DNA of 40,652 bases from an uncultured Bacteroidota bacterium (GCA_903851365.1 CAINOB010000110.1:1-40652), one strand, 5' to 3'. Shown: positions 19,234 to 28,721, counted from the stretch's first letter. The notes: a model not told the origin generated them from the letters alone. Numbers and translations: made by a program.

Positions 19234-19850
19234 TTGATAAGGTTTTTATAGGTCAGTATATTTTTTTTGGCTACGAGGTAATTACTGAATAGATTGCCCG
19301 AAGCGGATTGGAATTCCATACCTGAACGGACACGTTTTTCCACCATCGAACGGATTTTCCATAGCTCCCGGGGATCAGCTTTTGCACGATTAATATCCTG
19401 AGCGACCCAGAATTCCTTCCATTCCTTGTCGTGGAATGCTGCCTGTATGGTCAATCTGTCGATTATTCCCGGAATTGATGGGCTTTGAATTGCTTGTATA
19501 CGCGTTTCGAGCCTGGAAATTTTATACACCGAGGTAGATTGTTCCCAGATAAAGAGAACGATCAGTAAGGCTGCAGCAATGCCTGTTGCATATCTGGCAA
19601 TAGAAACGATTTTATTCCATTTCTGATGTGCCTGGCTGGCAGCAAAAGTTTTAGTAAAATCCGGATATTCCAATACTTTCTCTGATGCCAGAATATTTCC
19701 CCGGACGGCAAGAAAATTTTCGTGTTTTTCTTTGCAAGTGGCGCAGGATTCCAGATGTTGGGAAAGCAGGTCTGATTCTTGGGTATCAAGCTCATCCTGG
19801 TTCAGATAGATGAGATGTTCAATATTTTCGCAGGTAACTTGACTTTTCAT
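19230..19850 (-). CDS. Anti-sigma factor with zinc-binding-type N-terminus
   Basis: 206 residues. The cytoplasmic N-terminus has C7, then H32-X3-C36-X2-C39 (QHLESCATC), the ZAS/zf-HC2 zinc-binding signature of anti-sigma factors. One membrane helix follows at about residues 86-103 (RYATGIAAALLIVLFIW), then a periplasmic domain of about 100 residues. It should hold the ECF sigma factor inactive at the membrane until a signal arrives. Its start codon overlaps the sigma stop as ATGA and its stop overlaps the lipoprotein start as ATGA, so the three proteins are likely made in fixed proportion. Confidence 0.88.
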   Translation of the reverse strand: MKSQVTCENIEHLIYLNQDELDTQESDLLSQHLESCATCKEKHENFLAVRGNILASEKVLEYPDFTKTFAASQAHQKWNKIVSIARYATGIAAALLIVLFIWEQSTSVYKISRLETRIQAIQSPSIPGIIDRLTIQAAFHDKEWKEFWVAQDINRAKADPRELWKIRSMVEKRVRSGMEFQSASGNLFSNYLVAKKNILTYKNLIK

Positions 19851-20398
19851 GGTAAATGATATCCGTTTTTTTTGAGATGAACGGCAAGTTTTTTCCTTGC
19901 CAGATAAAGGCTTGATTTAATGCTCGATTCAGTGAGCCCGGTCTGATCGATGACCTCACGAATGGAAAGGTCTTCCAAATCCCTGAGCAGAAAAACCAAT
20001 TGCTGTGTTTCAGACAGTGATGGAATCCATTTCTGTATCAGGGAGGTTAATTCATTGGCTTCATAAAGGGCCCCCGGATGGTTATTATCCTGTACCTGTA
20101 TGCTGCTGCCAACAGCTAACTGCCTATTGCGGACTTTCCTTAAATAGTCAATGGAAAGATTACGTAGGATGGAAAATAACCAGGACTGAAAAGTCACCTT
20201 ACCGCTGAACCGGTGAATATTCGTCCAGGCCCTGATGTAAGCTTCCTGCACGATATCCCTTGATTCCTCGGTATTTCCGGTTATCCGCACTGCACTGCTG
20301 AAAGCAAATCGCTGAGTTAGTCCGATCAGTTCCGCAAATGCAGCTGAATCGCTGTTTTGGGCTTTGGTCACCAGTTGTTCTATTTTTTCCTGATCCAT
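19847..20398 (-). CDS. ECF-type RNA polymerase sigma factor
   Basis: 183 residues. Region 2 spans about residues 20-95: FAELIGLTQRFAFSSAVRI, EESRDIVQEAYIRAWTNIH, and FQSWLFSILRNLSIDYLRK. Region 4 spans about 122-175, with LSETQQLVFLLRDLEDLSI and a helix-turn-helix TGLTESSIKSSLYLARKKL. Regions 1 and 3 are absent, as expected for group IV sigma factors. It heads a three-gene operon with its anti-sigma factor. A CGTCTATTAAG element 15 nt upstream of the start resembles the -10 of the ECF-type promoters in this window, so autoregulation is possible but unproven. Confidence 0.93.
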   Translation of the reverse strand: MDQEKIEQLVTKAQNSDSAAFAELIGLTQRFAFSSAVRITGNTEESRDIVQEAYIRAWTNIHRFSGKVTFQSWLFSILRNLSIDYLRKVRNRQLAVGSSIQVQDNNHPGALYEANELTSLIQKWIPSLSETQQLVFLLRDLEDLSIREVIDQTGLTESSIKSSLYLARKKLAVHLKKNGYHLP

Positions 20399-20515
20399 TC
20401 GGAATGTTTACAACTTAATAGACGTAAATATCACGAAAAGGTCGAAGGGAAATATTATTCCTTGCACCATTATGTGAAAAGTTGTCTATTTTTAGTGTCA
20501 ATAAAACACTTAATC
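20399..20515. promoter_or_regulatory. Divergent intergenic region of sigma operon and glycosidase-like gene
   Basis: On the minus strand CGTCTATTAAG (20424-20414) lies just before the sigma start and looks like an ECF -10. The expected TGTAAC 16 nt upstream is replaced by a poor TTCGAC. On the plus strand no clear -33/-7 pair was found ahead of the ATG at 20516. Confidence 0.3.
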
Positions 20516-23404
20516 ATGAAAGTTTCCATCCGCATTCTTGCTGCATTTACGCTGGTAATTCCCTTACTGGTATCATGCGAAACAAAAAAATTGGAAAATG
20601 AAAATCTCACCTACATTGAAAATAAGCCCGGTCAGCTGACCATGCGCGATCACGCATGGAGCGAAGCCTTACTGGCCGACAGTGCGGGATTTGCAGTAAC
20701 GATCAACGGCAAGGAATATTTATCCGGAACACTGGTTGTTTCAAAAACCGCAAATACTGACAGTACCATCACAGAATATTACCAGGCAGACGGCTATAGC
20801 ATTAGCGTGGTGCATGAACTGAGGCCGGGGTGGCAATTCCTGTCGCGGCAGCTGTTTGTGGAATCGGGCAGCAAGGAAGTTTTTAAGGTGAATAGGGTAG
20901 TACTTTTCAGCGGTCATCTCCAAAACCCCGTTCAGGAAGCTTATCAGATTACCGCTGGGAAATATGGTGTGGCGCTCCGTTTGAAATCAGCGGCATCAGA
21001 AAAAACAAAAAATGGATGTTTTATGCTGATACAGAACCCGTTTGGAAAATATGAAACCAGTGGACAGCACATCAGATTGTCTTACGATTCCGAGATGAAG
21101 TGGAACCCCGCTAATGGTCCATTCCCTTCCGATCGCATGTGCATCGGTACTTATCAGCTAACCGGAAATACTTTCCGTCAGGATATGGCTGTTGAGTGGG
21201 TTTATGAATCAGATCCGGCAGAATTTCTGGCCGGTGGATCAAGGATCGATTATGCAGAGGTAAAAGGGGTAACTGATTGTGCGCGTGCCTTTCTGGTTGG
21301 CAAACAACAGAAGGATGTGCGGGTGCACGTTGGCTGGTGCGAAAATGATTATCAGATTAATATGTCGAAACCTGAGGATAGGATCGAATATAAAAGGATG
21401 ATTGACCAGGCTGCGGCCACCGGTTGCAACTATATATTGTATACCCCTGATCACAGCAAGATCAGCTCTTTAAAAGACAATGCAGATGCCTGGGGCTGGG
21501 AAAGCTTATTATTCCTTAATCTGGGACAAAAAATCCGGAAGGGCGAGTGGATGCCGAAACGTGATCCTATCCCAGCCGATATTCAGGATATCCTGGATTA
21601 TGCCAAGAGTAAGAATATGAAATTGCTGGCCTATGCTTATCCTTCATTGCCCTGGTTGCAGAACCCTGAATGGACTGCCTGGAGGACAAAAATCGGGCAA
21701 AAACCCGAAGGTTATCTGACGGTGGATACCGGATTGAGAAGTTTCCAGGACTGGTGGGTGAACCTGCTGATCGATTTTTATGAATACACCGGTATCGGCG
21801 GATATTCATTCGACCATTGGTGGATGAATTATACCGATGATGCAGGGCTCGTGAGCAGCAAATACCAGCAATGGTTCGGTACCAGGCGGATATTGGAAGA
21901 ATTGCGCCACCGGGCACCAAACATGATCATCGATGGCCGGCAGCAGTATCACGGATTCGGAACCTGGACGTGGCTTGCAGGTACCTATCCTCATCCCTTG
22001 ATGACCGATGAGCAGCCCGGAAGTTTCAATTCTATCCCCGACCTGAGCACCGACCGGGTTACAGCTGGAAGACAGCGCTGGGTGGCCTGGCGCCTGATGA
22101 CCCGCGATTTTACACCGGTAGAAATCAGACCGGGATTTATCACGCATCAAACTCAGCGCGAGGATGCCAAGCTGGTGATGCGCCGCGATAAATACCGCAC
22201 CCGCGACTGGGATTATCTGGGCTGGAAATTCAACCTGATGTCCGTGATCGCTACAGCGCCTTTTAATAAAGTTGTGAATTATCTGCCGGCTCGTGATGAG
22301 CAGGAATTCAAGGCTTTCAGCGATGCCGACAAATCCTTTATTAAAAAATGGCTGGATTTTACAGATATGAATGCAGCAACGCTTAAAAATATCATGCCGA
22401 TTATCGGACAGCCAATGGTTGGCCGCTGCGACGGTACCAGTGCCATCAAGGATAATAAGGGATTTATCTTCCTCTTTAATCCGAATTACCGAAAACTGAA
22501 TGCGGAGTTTAATCTTGATGAAACGATCGGGATCACGAAAGACAGCAAATATTTACTGACAGAGCTTTTCCCAGTGGAAGGGATGCATCCGGGGCAACCA
22601 AATGACGGCTTTTTTACCCGGGGTAACAGGATAAGCATTCCCATGGATGGAGTAACAGCGAGGGTTTTTAAGATTAAGCCGGTTGATGGTGTAATCTCTG
22701 AACCTGTGCTTTTTAATTGTACAGGAAAGATTTCGTTGGACGGAAATGTGCTGAAAATCGATGATGCGACTGGCCTTACAGGAGAATCTGTCATCCTGAT
22801 GGTTGCATTGCCGGCAGGGAAAAATATCAGCAAAATGATGCTGAACGGTAAGAATCACCCATTTAAACTTACTGGCCAGATGATTACCTCACCGATCACC
22901 TTTGCAGGGATGGATTTTAGGCAGGCTCAGCAGTTTGGAGCTTATGATCCGAAATTCACCGCTGAAACCATTGAACAGGAAGTGGTTATTCCAAATCGGA
23001 TATTCCAGCAGCTTGAAAATCGTAAAAAATTGTGGCCGGTAAATTATACCGATGATGATCTTATTGCTCCCTGGACCGACCCATCGAGATTGTTGCTCTA
23101 TGTACAGATTGCAGAGCCCTATTGGACACGTGGTGTTGGCAAGGACATGAAAAAAGTTCCCATCCGCGCAACGGAGTTGAAGCTGGAGCTGGACGGCAAA
23201 CCGGTAATCCTTAAAGAGGCATACAACGGGGTTTATCCTTATGTTGAACGCACCAACCTCGGATTTTATCTTGATATTTCAAAATTACCCGCCGATACCC
23301 CGCACAAGATAAAGCTGACTCTGCCCAAGGGATTAAAACCCGGACAGTTTCAGGGTATTTTTATAGATCACGTTGAAAACGAATACACCTCAATCTTTCA
23401 GTAA
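20516..23404 (+). CDS. Lipoprotein with putative TIM-barrel glycoside-hydrolase-like domain
   Basis: 962 residues from the ATG at 20516. The open frame runs further back to 20357, but the segment MKVSIRILAAFTLVIPLLVSC is a typical lipoprotein signal (C21), which decides the start. An N-terminal beta region (about 30-260) precedes a likely (beta/alpha)8 barrel. Barrel-like strands include HVGWCENDYQIN, TGCNYILYTPDH, MKLLAYAYPS, GYSFDHWWMNY (a candidate acidic catalytic residue at strand end) and MIIDGRQQYHG. A C-terminal beta domain follows to the end. The arrangement recalls glycoside hydrolases of the alpha-galactosidase clan, but I cannot assign a family. The C-terminal end overlaps the convergent gene by 15 bp. 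No SusC/SusD pair is adjacent. Confidence 0.8.
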   Translation: MKVSIRILAAFTLVIPLLVSCETKKLENENLTYIENKPGQLTMRDHAWSEALLADSAGFAVTINGKEYLSGTLVVSKTANTDSTITEYYQADGYSISVVHELRPGWQFLSRQLFVESGSKEVFKVNRVVLFSGHLQNPVQEAYQITAGKYGVALRLKSAASEKTKNGCFMLIQNPFGKYETSGQHIRLSYDSEMKWNPANGPFPSDRMCIGTYQLTGNTFRQDMAVEWVYESDPAEFLAGGSRIDYAEVKGVTDCARAFLVGKQQKDVRVHVGWCENDYQINMSKPEDRIEYKRMIDQAAATGCNYILYTPDHSKISSLKDNADAWGWESLLFLNLGQKIRKGEWMPKRDPIPADIQDILDYAKSKNMKLLAYAYPSLPWLQNPEWTAWRTKIGQKPEGYLTVDTGLRSFQDWWVNLLIDFYEYTGIGGYSFDHWWMNYTDDAGLVSSKYQQWFGTRRILEELRHRAPNMIIDGRQQYHGFGTWTWLAGTYPHPLMTDEQPGSFNSIPDLSTDRVTAGRQRWVAWRLMTRDFTPVEIRPGFITHQTQREDAKLVMRRDKYRTRDWDYLGWKFNLMSVIATAPFNKVVNYLPARDEQEFKAFSDADKSFIKKWLDFTDMNAATLKNIMPIIGQPMVGRCDGTSAIKDNKGFIFLFNPNYRKLNAEFNLDETIGITKDSKYLLTELFPVEGMHPGQPNDGFFTRGNRISIPMDGVTARVFKIKPVDGVISEPVLFNCTGKISLDGNVLKIDDATGLTGESVILMVALPAGKNISKMMLNGKNHPFKLTGQMITSPITFAGMDFRQAQQFGAYDPKFTAETIEQEVVIPNRIFQQLENRKKLWPVNYTDDDLIAPWTDPSRLLLYVQIAEPYWTRGVGKDMKKVPIRATELKLELDGKPVILKEAYNGVYPYVERTNLGFYLDISKLPADTPHKIKLTLPKGLKPGQFQGIFIDHVENEYTSIFQ

Positions 23405-25492
23405 CCTGATAGCCGAATCATTAGTGGAACCCCAGGTGCACCGGCAGAAATAGATGCCCGGAGGCAAATCTCCTGCATCAAAACTGATCCGGTACTGCCC
23501 GGCTTCCTTCTCTGCATCAATCAGGGTACCAATTTTGGATCCGCTAATGCTGAAGATTTCGAGCTTTACAGATGACCTTACGGGTACATTAAAGGATATA
23601 GTGGTTGATTGATTAAATGGATTAGGGTAATTCTGGAATAACTTATATTCTGAAGCTTTTTCAACGCTTATTTCTCCTGTTCCACTGATTCCGCCACTGC
23701 TGGTATGAATAATGGAACCAGTATCCCCACAGGCCCAACCGTTATCCTCGTCGGTAAAGAAGATGGAATATATGGTCCCAGACATATTGGACCATTGCAT
23801 TGTCCAGGTGTCGCCGCCATCAGTTGTTTTTATAATAGTACCGTATTCGCCGCAAACCCATCCGGTATTCCTGTTAATAAACCTCATTTTGAAAAGGTTG
23901 TTCCAGCCGACTTGCGAGGGGAGTGGAACGTAGGTCCAGGTTGCTCCTCCATCCAAAGTCTTCAAAACTTTATTTCCTCCAATAGCGATTATGTGCATAA
24001 GGTCTGTTCCATGGATCGCATAAAAATCATCGGTCACATTGGAATTTGCCGGTTTCCAGGTTGCACCGCCATCATTGGTGTTCAGGATGGTTCCGTGCCA
24101 GCCGGCTGCAACGCCATTCCGGGAATCGACAAACCAGATATCATATATGGCATTTGTGGAACCGCTATTGCCCATTGTCCAACTAAGACCACCGTTGGTT
24201 GATAACCAGATTTGACCTGCGTCAGTAGTGAACCATCCGTAATTTATATCAACGAAATAAATGCATTGTATACTTCCCGAATAAGTTGGGACATTGGCAT
24301 AGTTGAAAACCTTGGTCCAACTTCCTCCACCATTTGAAGTCCTGAATATGTCCCCGTTGTCTGCGACAAAACCAATACTCGCATTAATAAAGAATAGGGT
24401 GTTAAGATAACCGTAAGTCAGCTGTACGGATCCAGTCCAGGAACTACCGCCATCGGTTGTTTTGTATATCATTCCATTTGAACTGGCTGCATAGCCAATG
24501 TTTGCGCTTGTAAAAAAGATATCAGCTATTATACCGAGTGGATATCCATCAGTGCGGGTCGACCAATCCGTGCCGTTGGACGATTTATAGATCCAACCTC
24601 CTGATCCGGCACAGAGAAAGTAATTGTTCGGACTCATGGCCATGGAAGTTTGACCACTATAAGGGGTAAAAGGATTATCTCTGGTAAATGTGGCCCCTCC
24701 ATCGGACGAATGAAGCAATCCAGCGATACTCAAAGCCATGACATGGGTTGCATCGATAAATTGTATGTCCACCAGGTCATAGCTGTTTGTATTGCTTACC
24801 TGGCTCCATGTATCTCCGGCATCTGTCGACCTGAGTATTTTGCCACCGGCTCCAACAGCCAGGCCGGTGTTGCCCAGAAAAGAAATTTCATATAAGGCAG
24901 TGGTTATACCAGTGGTCTTGGTGGTCCATGTTTCACCATCGTTTGATGATTTCTGAATTATTCCGCCATCCTGTGCCAGACAAACTATCCCCTGGCCATT
25001 GGTGTATATCGACCTGACATACTTAGTGGAATTCGTTGCAGGTGATGTCCAGGTAGCCCCACCATCAGTGGATTTGAAGAATTTGCCGCTGGAGGCGCCG
25101 ATGTAACATTTCACGCCATCGGTTGTTGAAACAGTGAGACATGCATAGCTGCTTCCAATGGATTGCGGTTTCCATGTGAGACCGTTGTCGGTGGTTTTTA
25201 ATACCGTTCCTCCTGTACCAACAACCCAGCCAACACCATTGGAATTAATCGAAACACCACACAGGGTGGCTTTTGTGCCACTGCTGATTTTAGTCCAGAT
25301 TTCCCCATTATCGGTCGACCTTTCTATGAGTCCGAGATTGCCAACGGCTACGGCATAGTTAGGGCCGAAAACCGCAATTTCATTCAGGGTGTTTCCCTCG
25401 GGTTTAGGGTTTTGCCAGGTCCATCCTGTTTGTCCGAAACTGACCGAAAAGAATAAACCGGATAACAGAAGAATAGCAACTGTGCGTTTCAT
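23390..25492 (-). CDS. T9SS-exported Ycf48/BNR-type propeller protein
   Basis: 700 residues. Signal peptide MKRTVAILLLSGLFFSVSFG. Residues 25-600 are made of about a dozen blades with a STDNGEIWTKISSG or KTTDGGSSWTGS pattern, as in the Ycf48/photosystem II assembly-factor-like propellers common among Bacteroidota exoproteins. The last 90 residues (FQNYPNPFNQSTTISFNVP, KLEIFSISGSKIGTLID, PPGIYFCRC) form a type A T9SS sorting domain. It should therefore be secreted or attached at the cell surface. The ligand is unknown. The 3' end overlaps that of the glycosidase-like gene by 15 bp, tail to tail. Confidence 0.92.
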   Translation of the reverse strand: MKRTVAILLLSGLFFSVSFGQTGWTWQNPKPEGNTLNEIAVFGPNYAVAVGNLGLIERSTDNGEIWTKISSGTKATLCGVSINSNGVGWVVGTGGTVLKTTDNGLTWKPQSIGSSYACLTVSTTDGVKCYIGASSGKFFKSTDGGATWTSPATNSTKYVRSIYTNGQGIVCLAQDGGIIQKSSNDGETWTTKTTGITTALYEISFLGNTGLAVGAGGKILRSTDAGDTWSQVSNTNSYDLVDIQFIDATHVMALSIAGLLHSSDGGATFTRDNPFTPYSGQTSMAMSPNNYFLCAGSGGWIYKSSNGTDWSTRTDGYPLGIIADIFFTSANIGYAASSNGMIYKTTDGGSSWTGSVQLTYGYLNTLFFINASIGFVADNGDIFRTSNGGGSWTKVFNYANVPTYSGSIQCIYFVDINYGWFTTDAGQIWLSTNGGLSWTMGNSGSTNAIYDIWFVDSRNGVAAGWHGTILNTNDGGATWKPANSNVTDDFYAIHGTDLMHIIAIGGNKVLKTLDGGATWTYVPLPSQVGWNNLFKMRFINRNTGWVCGEYGTIIKTTDGGDTWTMQWSNMSGTIYSIFFTDEDNGWACGDTGSIIHTSSGGISGTGEISVEKASEYKLFQNYPNPFNQSTTISFNVPVRSSVKLEIFSISGSKIGTLIDAEKEAGQYRISFDAGDLPPGIYFCRCTWGSTNDSAIRLLKD

Positions 25493-25614
25493 ATTTGCCT
25501 GTTTTAGGTTGGAGATTAAGGTTTTCGCTGGAAAAGTTACAAAAAAATAATTGACGATACAATGATCGATTTCAATTATTTAGCAGGATATTTCAACGAT
25601 TTACTAGTGCTTAT

Positions 25615-26304
25615 TCACCCTGTGATAAACAGATATCCTTTGCCTTTGATAGTCTGGATTTCTATCGATGGATCCACCGACAGATAGGTCCTGAGTTTGC
25701 GGATATAAACATCAAGATTGCGCGAATTGAAAAAGGAGTCGTCGCCCCAAACCGATAAAAGTAATTCCCTTCGGTCGGTAACCCGGTTGATGTTTGCGCA
25801 CAACATGCAGAGAACCTGCTGGTCGCGCTGCGAAAGTTTAATGATGCCAGTAGGAGAATGTAGCTCGTAACGTGATGGAAATAAGGTAAATGTGCCAATT
25901 TTTATTTCCCGGTTATCCGCCGGTGGAATTCCATTCGAGCTTTTCAGGTTTAACTGATTTTTTATCCTGACGATCAGTTCCTCAATGCTGAAAGGTTTAC
26001 GGATATAATCAGTGCCTCCAGATTCAAACCCCTTAACGAGATCGGCGGTGGCTGTTTTTGCCGTAAGGAAAATAATGGGTATATTTTGATGTAATCCCCT
26101 GATCTGACGGCACAGAGAATATCCATCAATATTCGGTAACATGATGTCGATAACACAGATGTCAGGATTAAAACTGTTAAAACGGTTCATGACGCGTGCA
26201 CCGTCAGTTTCCCAGATAACTTCAAAACCTTGGTCTTCCAGCGTTTCTTTTACGATTTTGCCGAGAAAAAGCTCGTCCTCTACATATAATATACTGGTAG
26301 TCAT
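25615..26304 (-). CDS. OmpR-family response regulator
   Basis: 229 residues. The receiver domain has the acidic pair D10/E11, phosphoacceptor D53 (CVIDIMLPNIDGYSL), T81 and K103 (RKPFS). The C-terminal winged-helix domain (about 130-229) ends with NLDVYIRKLRTYL and IQTIKGKGYLF, the OmpR/PhoB DNA-recognition and wing signature. Its start overlaps the stop of the upstream kinase as ATGA. The GLPGLI and barrel genes are divergent from this pair, so they are plausible targets. Confidence 0.94.
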   Translation of the reverse strand: MTTSILYVEDELFLGKIVKETLEDQGFEVIWETDGARVMNRFNSFNPDICVIDIMLPNIDGYSLCRQIRGLHQNIPIIFLTAKTATADLVKGFESGGTDYIRKPFSIEELIVRIKNQLNLKSSNGIPPADNREIKIGTFTLFPSRYELHSPTGIIKLSQRDQQVLCMLCANINRVTDRRELLLSVWGDDSFFNSRNLDVYIRKLRTYLSVDPSIEIQTIKGKGYLFITG

Positions 26305-27791
26305 GCTTTATTCTGCGGAAAAGTAAGGGTAAACTGGCATCCGCCAGAGTCTGAATTTTTTACGGAGATCGATCCATGATGCTGATTCATCACCAAAGCG
26401 GCAAAGCTTAGCCCCAGACCATATCCCTTTATATTATGAGTATCGCCTGTTGGAACCCTGAAAAATTTATCGAAAACTTTTCCGAGATATTCTTTAGGTA
26501 TGCCCGGTCCATTATCGCTCACTTGAACAACAACAGAACTTTTATTCTGCATTAAACTTATAGTGATTTCAGGGGCCTCGTTACCATATTTTAGGCTGTT
26601 ATCAATCAGGTTGATCAATACACCCTGAAAATAGAGCGGGTCAACCATGATCGGATCAACAGGGCTTGCAGAATCGAAACTGATACTCGCATTTCGGGAA
26701 GTCAGACGAGGTTCCAGAGTGGCCAGGGTTTTATCGATCAGTACTTTAAGATCGGAGGGTAACGGTTGAATTAAATGGTTTTGCTCCCCGATAAGGGATT
26801 GATCAAGAACTTTGCCGATGAGCTGATCCAGACGGTTCATCTCCTGGGTGGCCATATCCAGATAATCAAGGGTTATAGCTGGATTATTGACCTTATCGAA
26901 CGTTTTAAGGGCCTCCAGAGCCACTTTTACTGTGGAAACCGGGGTTCGGAGCTCATGAGTGATATTGCTCACGAAATCGTTCCGGAGGCTGTTCAGCATC
27001 ATTTGTCGGTTCAGACTTCGGTTGGTAAAATAAAATGCTGAACCTGTGAGAATCAATAATATCAATCCGAATAAAATCTGGGGACTCATTCTCCGGACCA
27101 GATAAGGCGCTTCATTCCGGACCAGTACTCCCGGCAGCTGTCCATCTACCATCCTGGAGAAATAAAGGGCTGATTTTAGTTTATGAACCTTTTTATTGAG
27201 GGAATCAGGGTACCAAATCATCGATATGCCGAGGTTTTTTTCACTGATCTTTCCAGTAAAGACCTTCTTAAATAGCAGTGAATCCAAGGTGAGCGGAAAT
27301 ACACCGGGCATTGAACTTTTGCTTAGCACAGAATCACCCTTCTGGTTGATTATCAGCTTAACACTGCGAATCAGCATATCCTGCCTGCCAGTTACGAATG
27401 CAAAAGTTCCGGCATGGTGATGCTCTTTCCCTGCCATGCTGTCCGGGACTGCTATTTTAACAACAGTATTCTCTTTAGATCCCATACTGCTGAAATAAGT
27501 TGATCCGGTCACCACTTTTGGAAGACAATTAACCAAAGTATCCTTTTTGATGTCTGATAATAAAGTGATGGTAACTGAATCGTTTAGAGCAGGTTCAACC
27601 ACACGGCTGAATACCACGCTGTCCATCACCTGATTGAGGGATTCATCGTACAGACGTGATACATCATTTCGGAGAAGATCCTTTTCATCCTTAAACTGGC
27701 TCCTTAACCAATAAGCAACAAATCCGGTCAGCATCAGCTGGCTGAACACCATCAGGATCGGGATCCACTTTATCTTTTTTAAATTATCCAT
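26301..27791 (-). CDS. Membrane sensor histidine kinase, partner of the OmpR-type regulator
   Basis: 496 residues. There are two membrane helices, about residues 10-29 and 237-256, bracketing a periplasmic sensor region of about 205 residues that I do not recognise. The HisKA box is NDFVSNITHELRTPVSTV, with H279. The HATPase motifs are LINLIDNSLKYGN (N box), VSDNGPGIPKEYL (G1) and GYGLGLSFAALVMNQHHG (G2). No HAMP domain is evident. It is a classical bifunctional kinase paired with the downstream regulator through an ATGA overlap. Confidence 0.94.
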   Translation of the reverse strand: MDNLKKIKWIPILMVFSQLMLTGFVAYWLRSQFKDEKDLLRNDVSRLYDESLNQVMDSVVFSRVVEPALNDSVTITLLSDIKKDTLVNCLPKVVTGSTYFSSMGSKENTVVKIAVPDSMAGKEHHHAGTFAFVTGRQDMLIRSVKLIINQKGDSVLSKSSMPGVFPLTLDSLLFKKVFTGKISEKNLGISMIWYPDSLNKKVHKLKSALYFSRMVDGQLPGVLVRNEAPYLVRRMSPQILFGLILLILTGSAFYFTNRSLNRQMMLNSLRNDFVSNITHELRTPVSTVKVALEALKTFDKVNNPAITLDYLDMATQEMNRLDQLIGKVLDQSLIGEQNHLIQPLPSDLKVLIDKTLATLEPRLTSRNASISFDSASPVDPIMVDPLYFQGVLINLIDNSLKYGNEAPEITISLMQNKSSVVVQVSDNGPGIPKEYLGKVFDKFFRVPTGDTHNIKGYGLGLSFAALVMNQHHGSISVKNSDSGGCQFTLTFPQNKA

Positions 27792-27806
27792 TTTTCAGCT
27801 CCGATA

Positions 27807-27814
27807 CAAATATA
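27807..27814 (-). promoter_or_regulatory. Candidate -7 box (TATATTTG) for the kinase/regulator pair
   Basis: TATATTTG on the minus strand is a perfect match to the Bacteroidota TAnnTTTG consensus and lies 15 nt before the kinase ATG at 27791. A matching -33 box at standard spacing is not clear. Confidence 0.5.
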
Positions 27815-27901
27815 GGGGTGTCAAATCGAATCACTTGCAGCCATTAACCTTAATTAACCTTGTTTTTGATGTTGTTAACCCGATAATTATCAGGAGGCTG
27901 T

Positions 27902-27909
27902 TATTTTTG
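27902..27909 (+). promoter_or_regulatory. Candidate -7 box (TATTTTTG) for the GLPGLI gene
   Basis: TATTTTTG matches TAnnTTTG and lies 17 nt before the ATG at 27927. TTAACCTTAATTAACCTT further upstream (about 27845-27862) is a short direct repeat that could bind a regulator. Confidence 0.45.
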
Positions 27910-27926
27910 ACAAAAAATTCTGAATT

Positions 27927-28712
27927 ATGAAATCAATTATTCTTATCAGTACAGGTTTATTGGCATTCACCCTGCTGGGCGCCCAGAGCGATCCGGCAAA
28001 AACTATCAAAAGCGGGAAAGTCGTTTATGAAGAGACGATGAAAATCGAAATACACCTTGAAGGTGATGCAGCTGCTTTGGCCGCTTCACTCCCAAAGGAA
28101 CGCAAAAGCAAAAAGTCGCTGATCTTTAACGAAGGAGCCTCACTGTATACTAATGTTAAACAGGAGGAAGCTACGGCGGAACAGGTTGCCGGTGAAGGCA
28201 ATACCATGGTGATGATGAAAATGATGGAGCCTGACAATAAAATGTATACCGATTTTGCTGCAAAAAAGCAGATTGAACAGCGCGAGTTTATGACCCGCAT
28301 GTTCCTGATCGAAAAGGAGCTGGGTGTATCCGACTGGAAACTGACCGGCAATACAAAAGATGTTTTGGGTTATAGCTGTCAGGAAGCTACGCGTCTGAGC
28401 AAGGACTCTACTGCGATTGTTGCCTGGTTTGCCCCTGCATTGCCTATTCCTGCAGGACCGGGTGAATATCTCAATTTACCAGGAATGGTTCTGGCGGTTG
28501 ACCTGGATAATGGAAAGCGCACCATTGTTGCTCAATCCATTGAGCCTGCAGTGGTCGACAACAAAATGCTTGCAAAACCTAAAGAAGGTAAAAAAACCAC
28601 TGAAGCCGAATTCAAGAAGATTGTCGAAGATAAGATGAAGGAGATGGGTGTTCAAAATGGCAGTGTCAAAGGAACAGCCGGCGTTCAAATGATGATCAGG
28701 ATTGATAAATAG
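27927..28712 (+). CDS. GLPGLI family secreted protein
   Basis: 261 residues. Signal peptide MKSIILISTGLLAFTLLGAQ. The segment YLNLPGMVLAVDLDNGKRTI corresponds to the family's GLPGLI motif, in slightly diverged form (NLPGMV). Upstream residues VLGYSCQEATRLSKDSTAIVAWFAPALP are the conserved cysteine and W/F-A region. The charged C-terminus (KKTTEAEFKKIVEDKMKEM) is typical of longer members. The family is Bacteroidota-specific, exported to the periplasm or envelope, and of unknown biochemistry. It is commonly encoded next to a TonB-receptor-like barrel, as here. Confidence 0.92.
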   Translation: MKSIILISTGLLAFTLLGAQSDPAKTIKSGKVVYEETMKIEIHLEGDAAALAASLPKERKSKKSLIFNEGASLYTNVKQEEATAEQVAGEGNTMVMMKMMEPDNKMYTDFAAKKQIEQREFMTRMFLIEKELGVSDWKLTGNTKDVLGYSCQEATRLSKDSTAIVAWFAPALPIPAGPGEYLNLPGMVLAVDLDNGKRTIVAQSIEPAVVDNKMLAKPKEGKKTTEAEFKKIVEDKMKEMGVQNGSVKGTAGVQMMIRIDK

Positions 28713-28721
28713 TTGATACAC

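Noticed and set aside
20357-20515. A longer start for the glycosidase-like lipoprotein
   Set aside because: The extra 53 residues overlap the sigma gene and lack signal character; the internal ATG gives a proper lipobox.
25536-25541. TGTAAC on the minus strand upstream of the T9SS propeller gene as a fifth ECF promoter
   Set aside because: No CGTC-like -10 follows at 16 nt; the sequence there is TTAATC.
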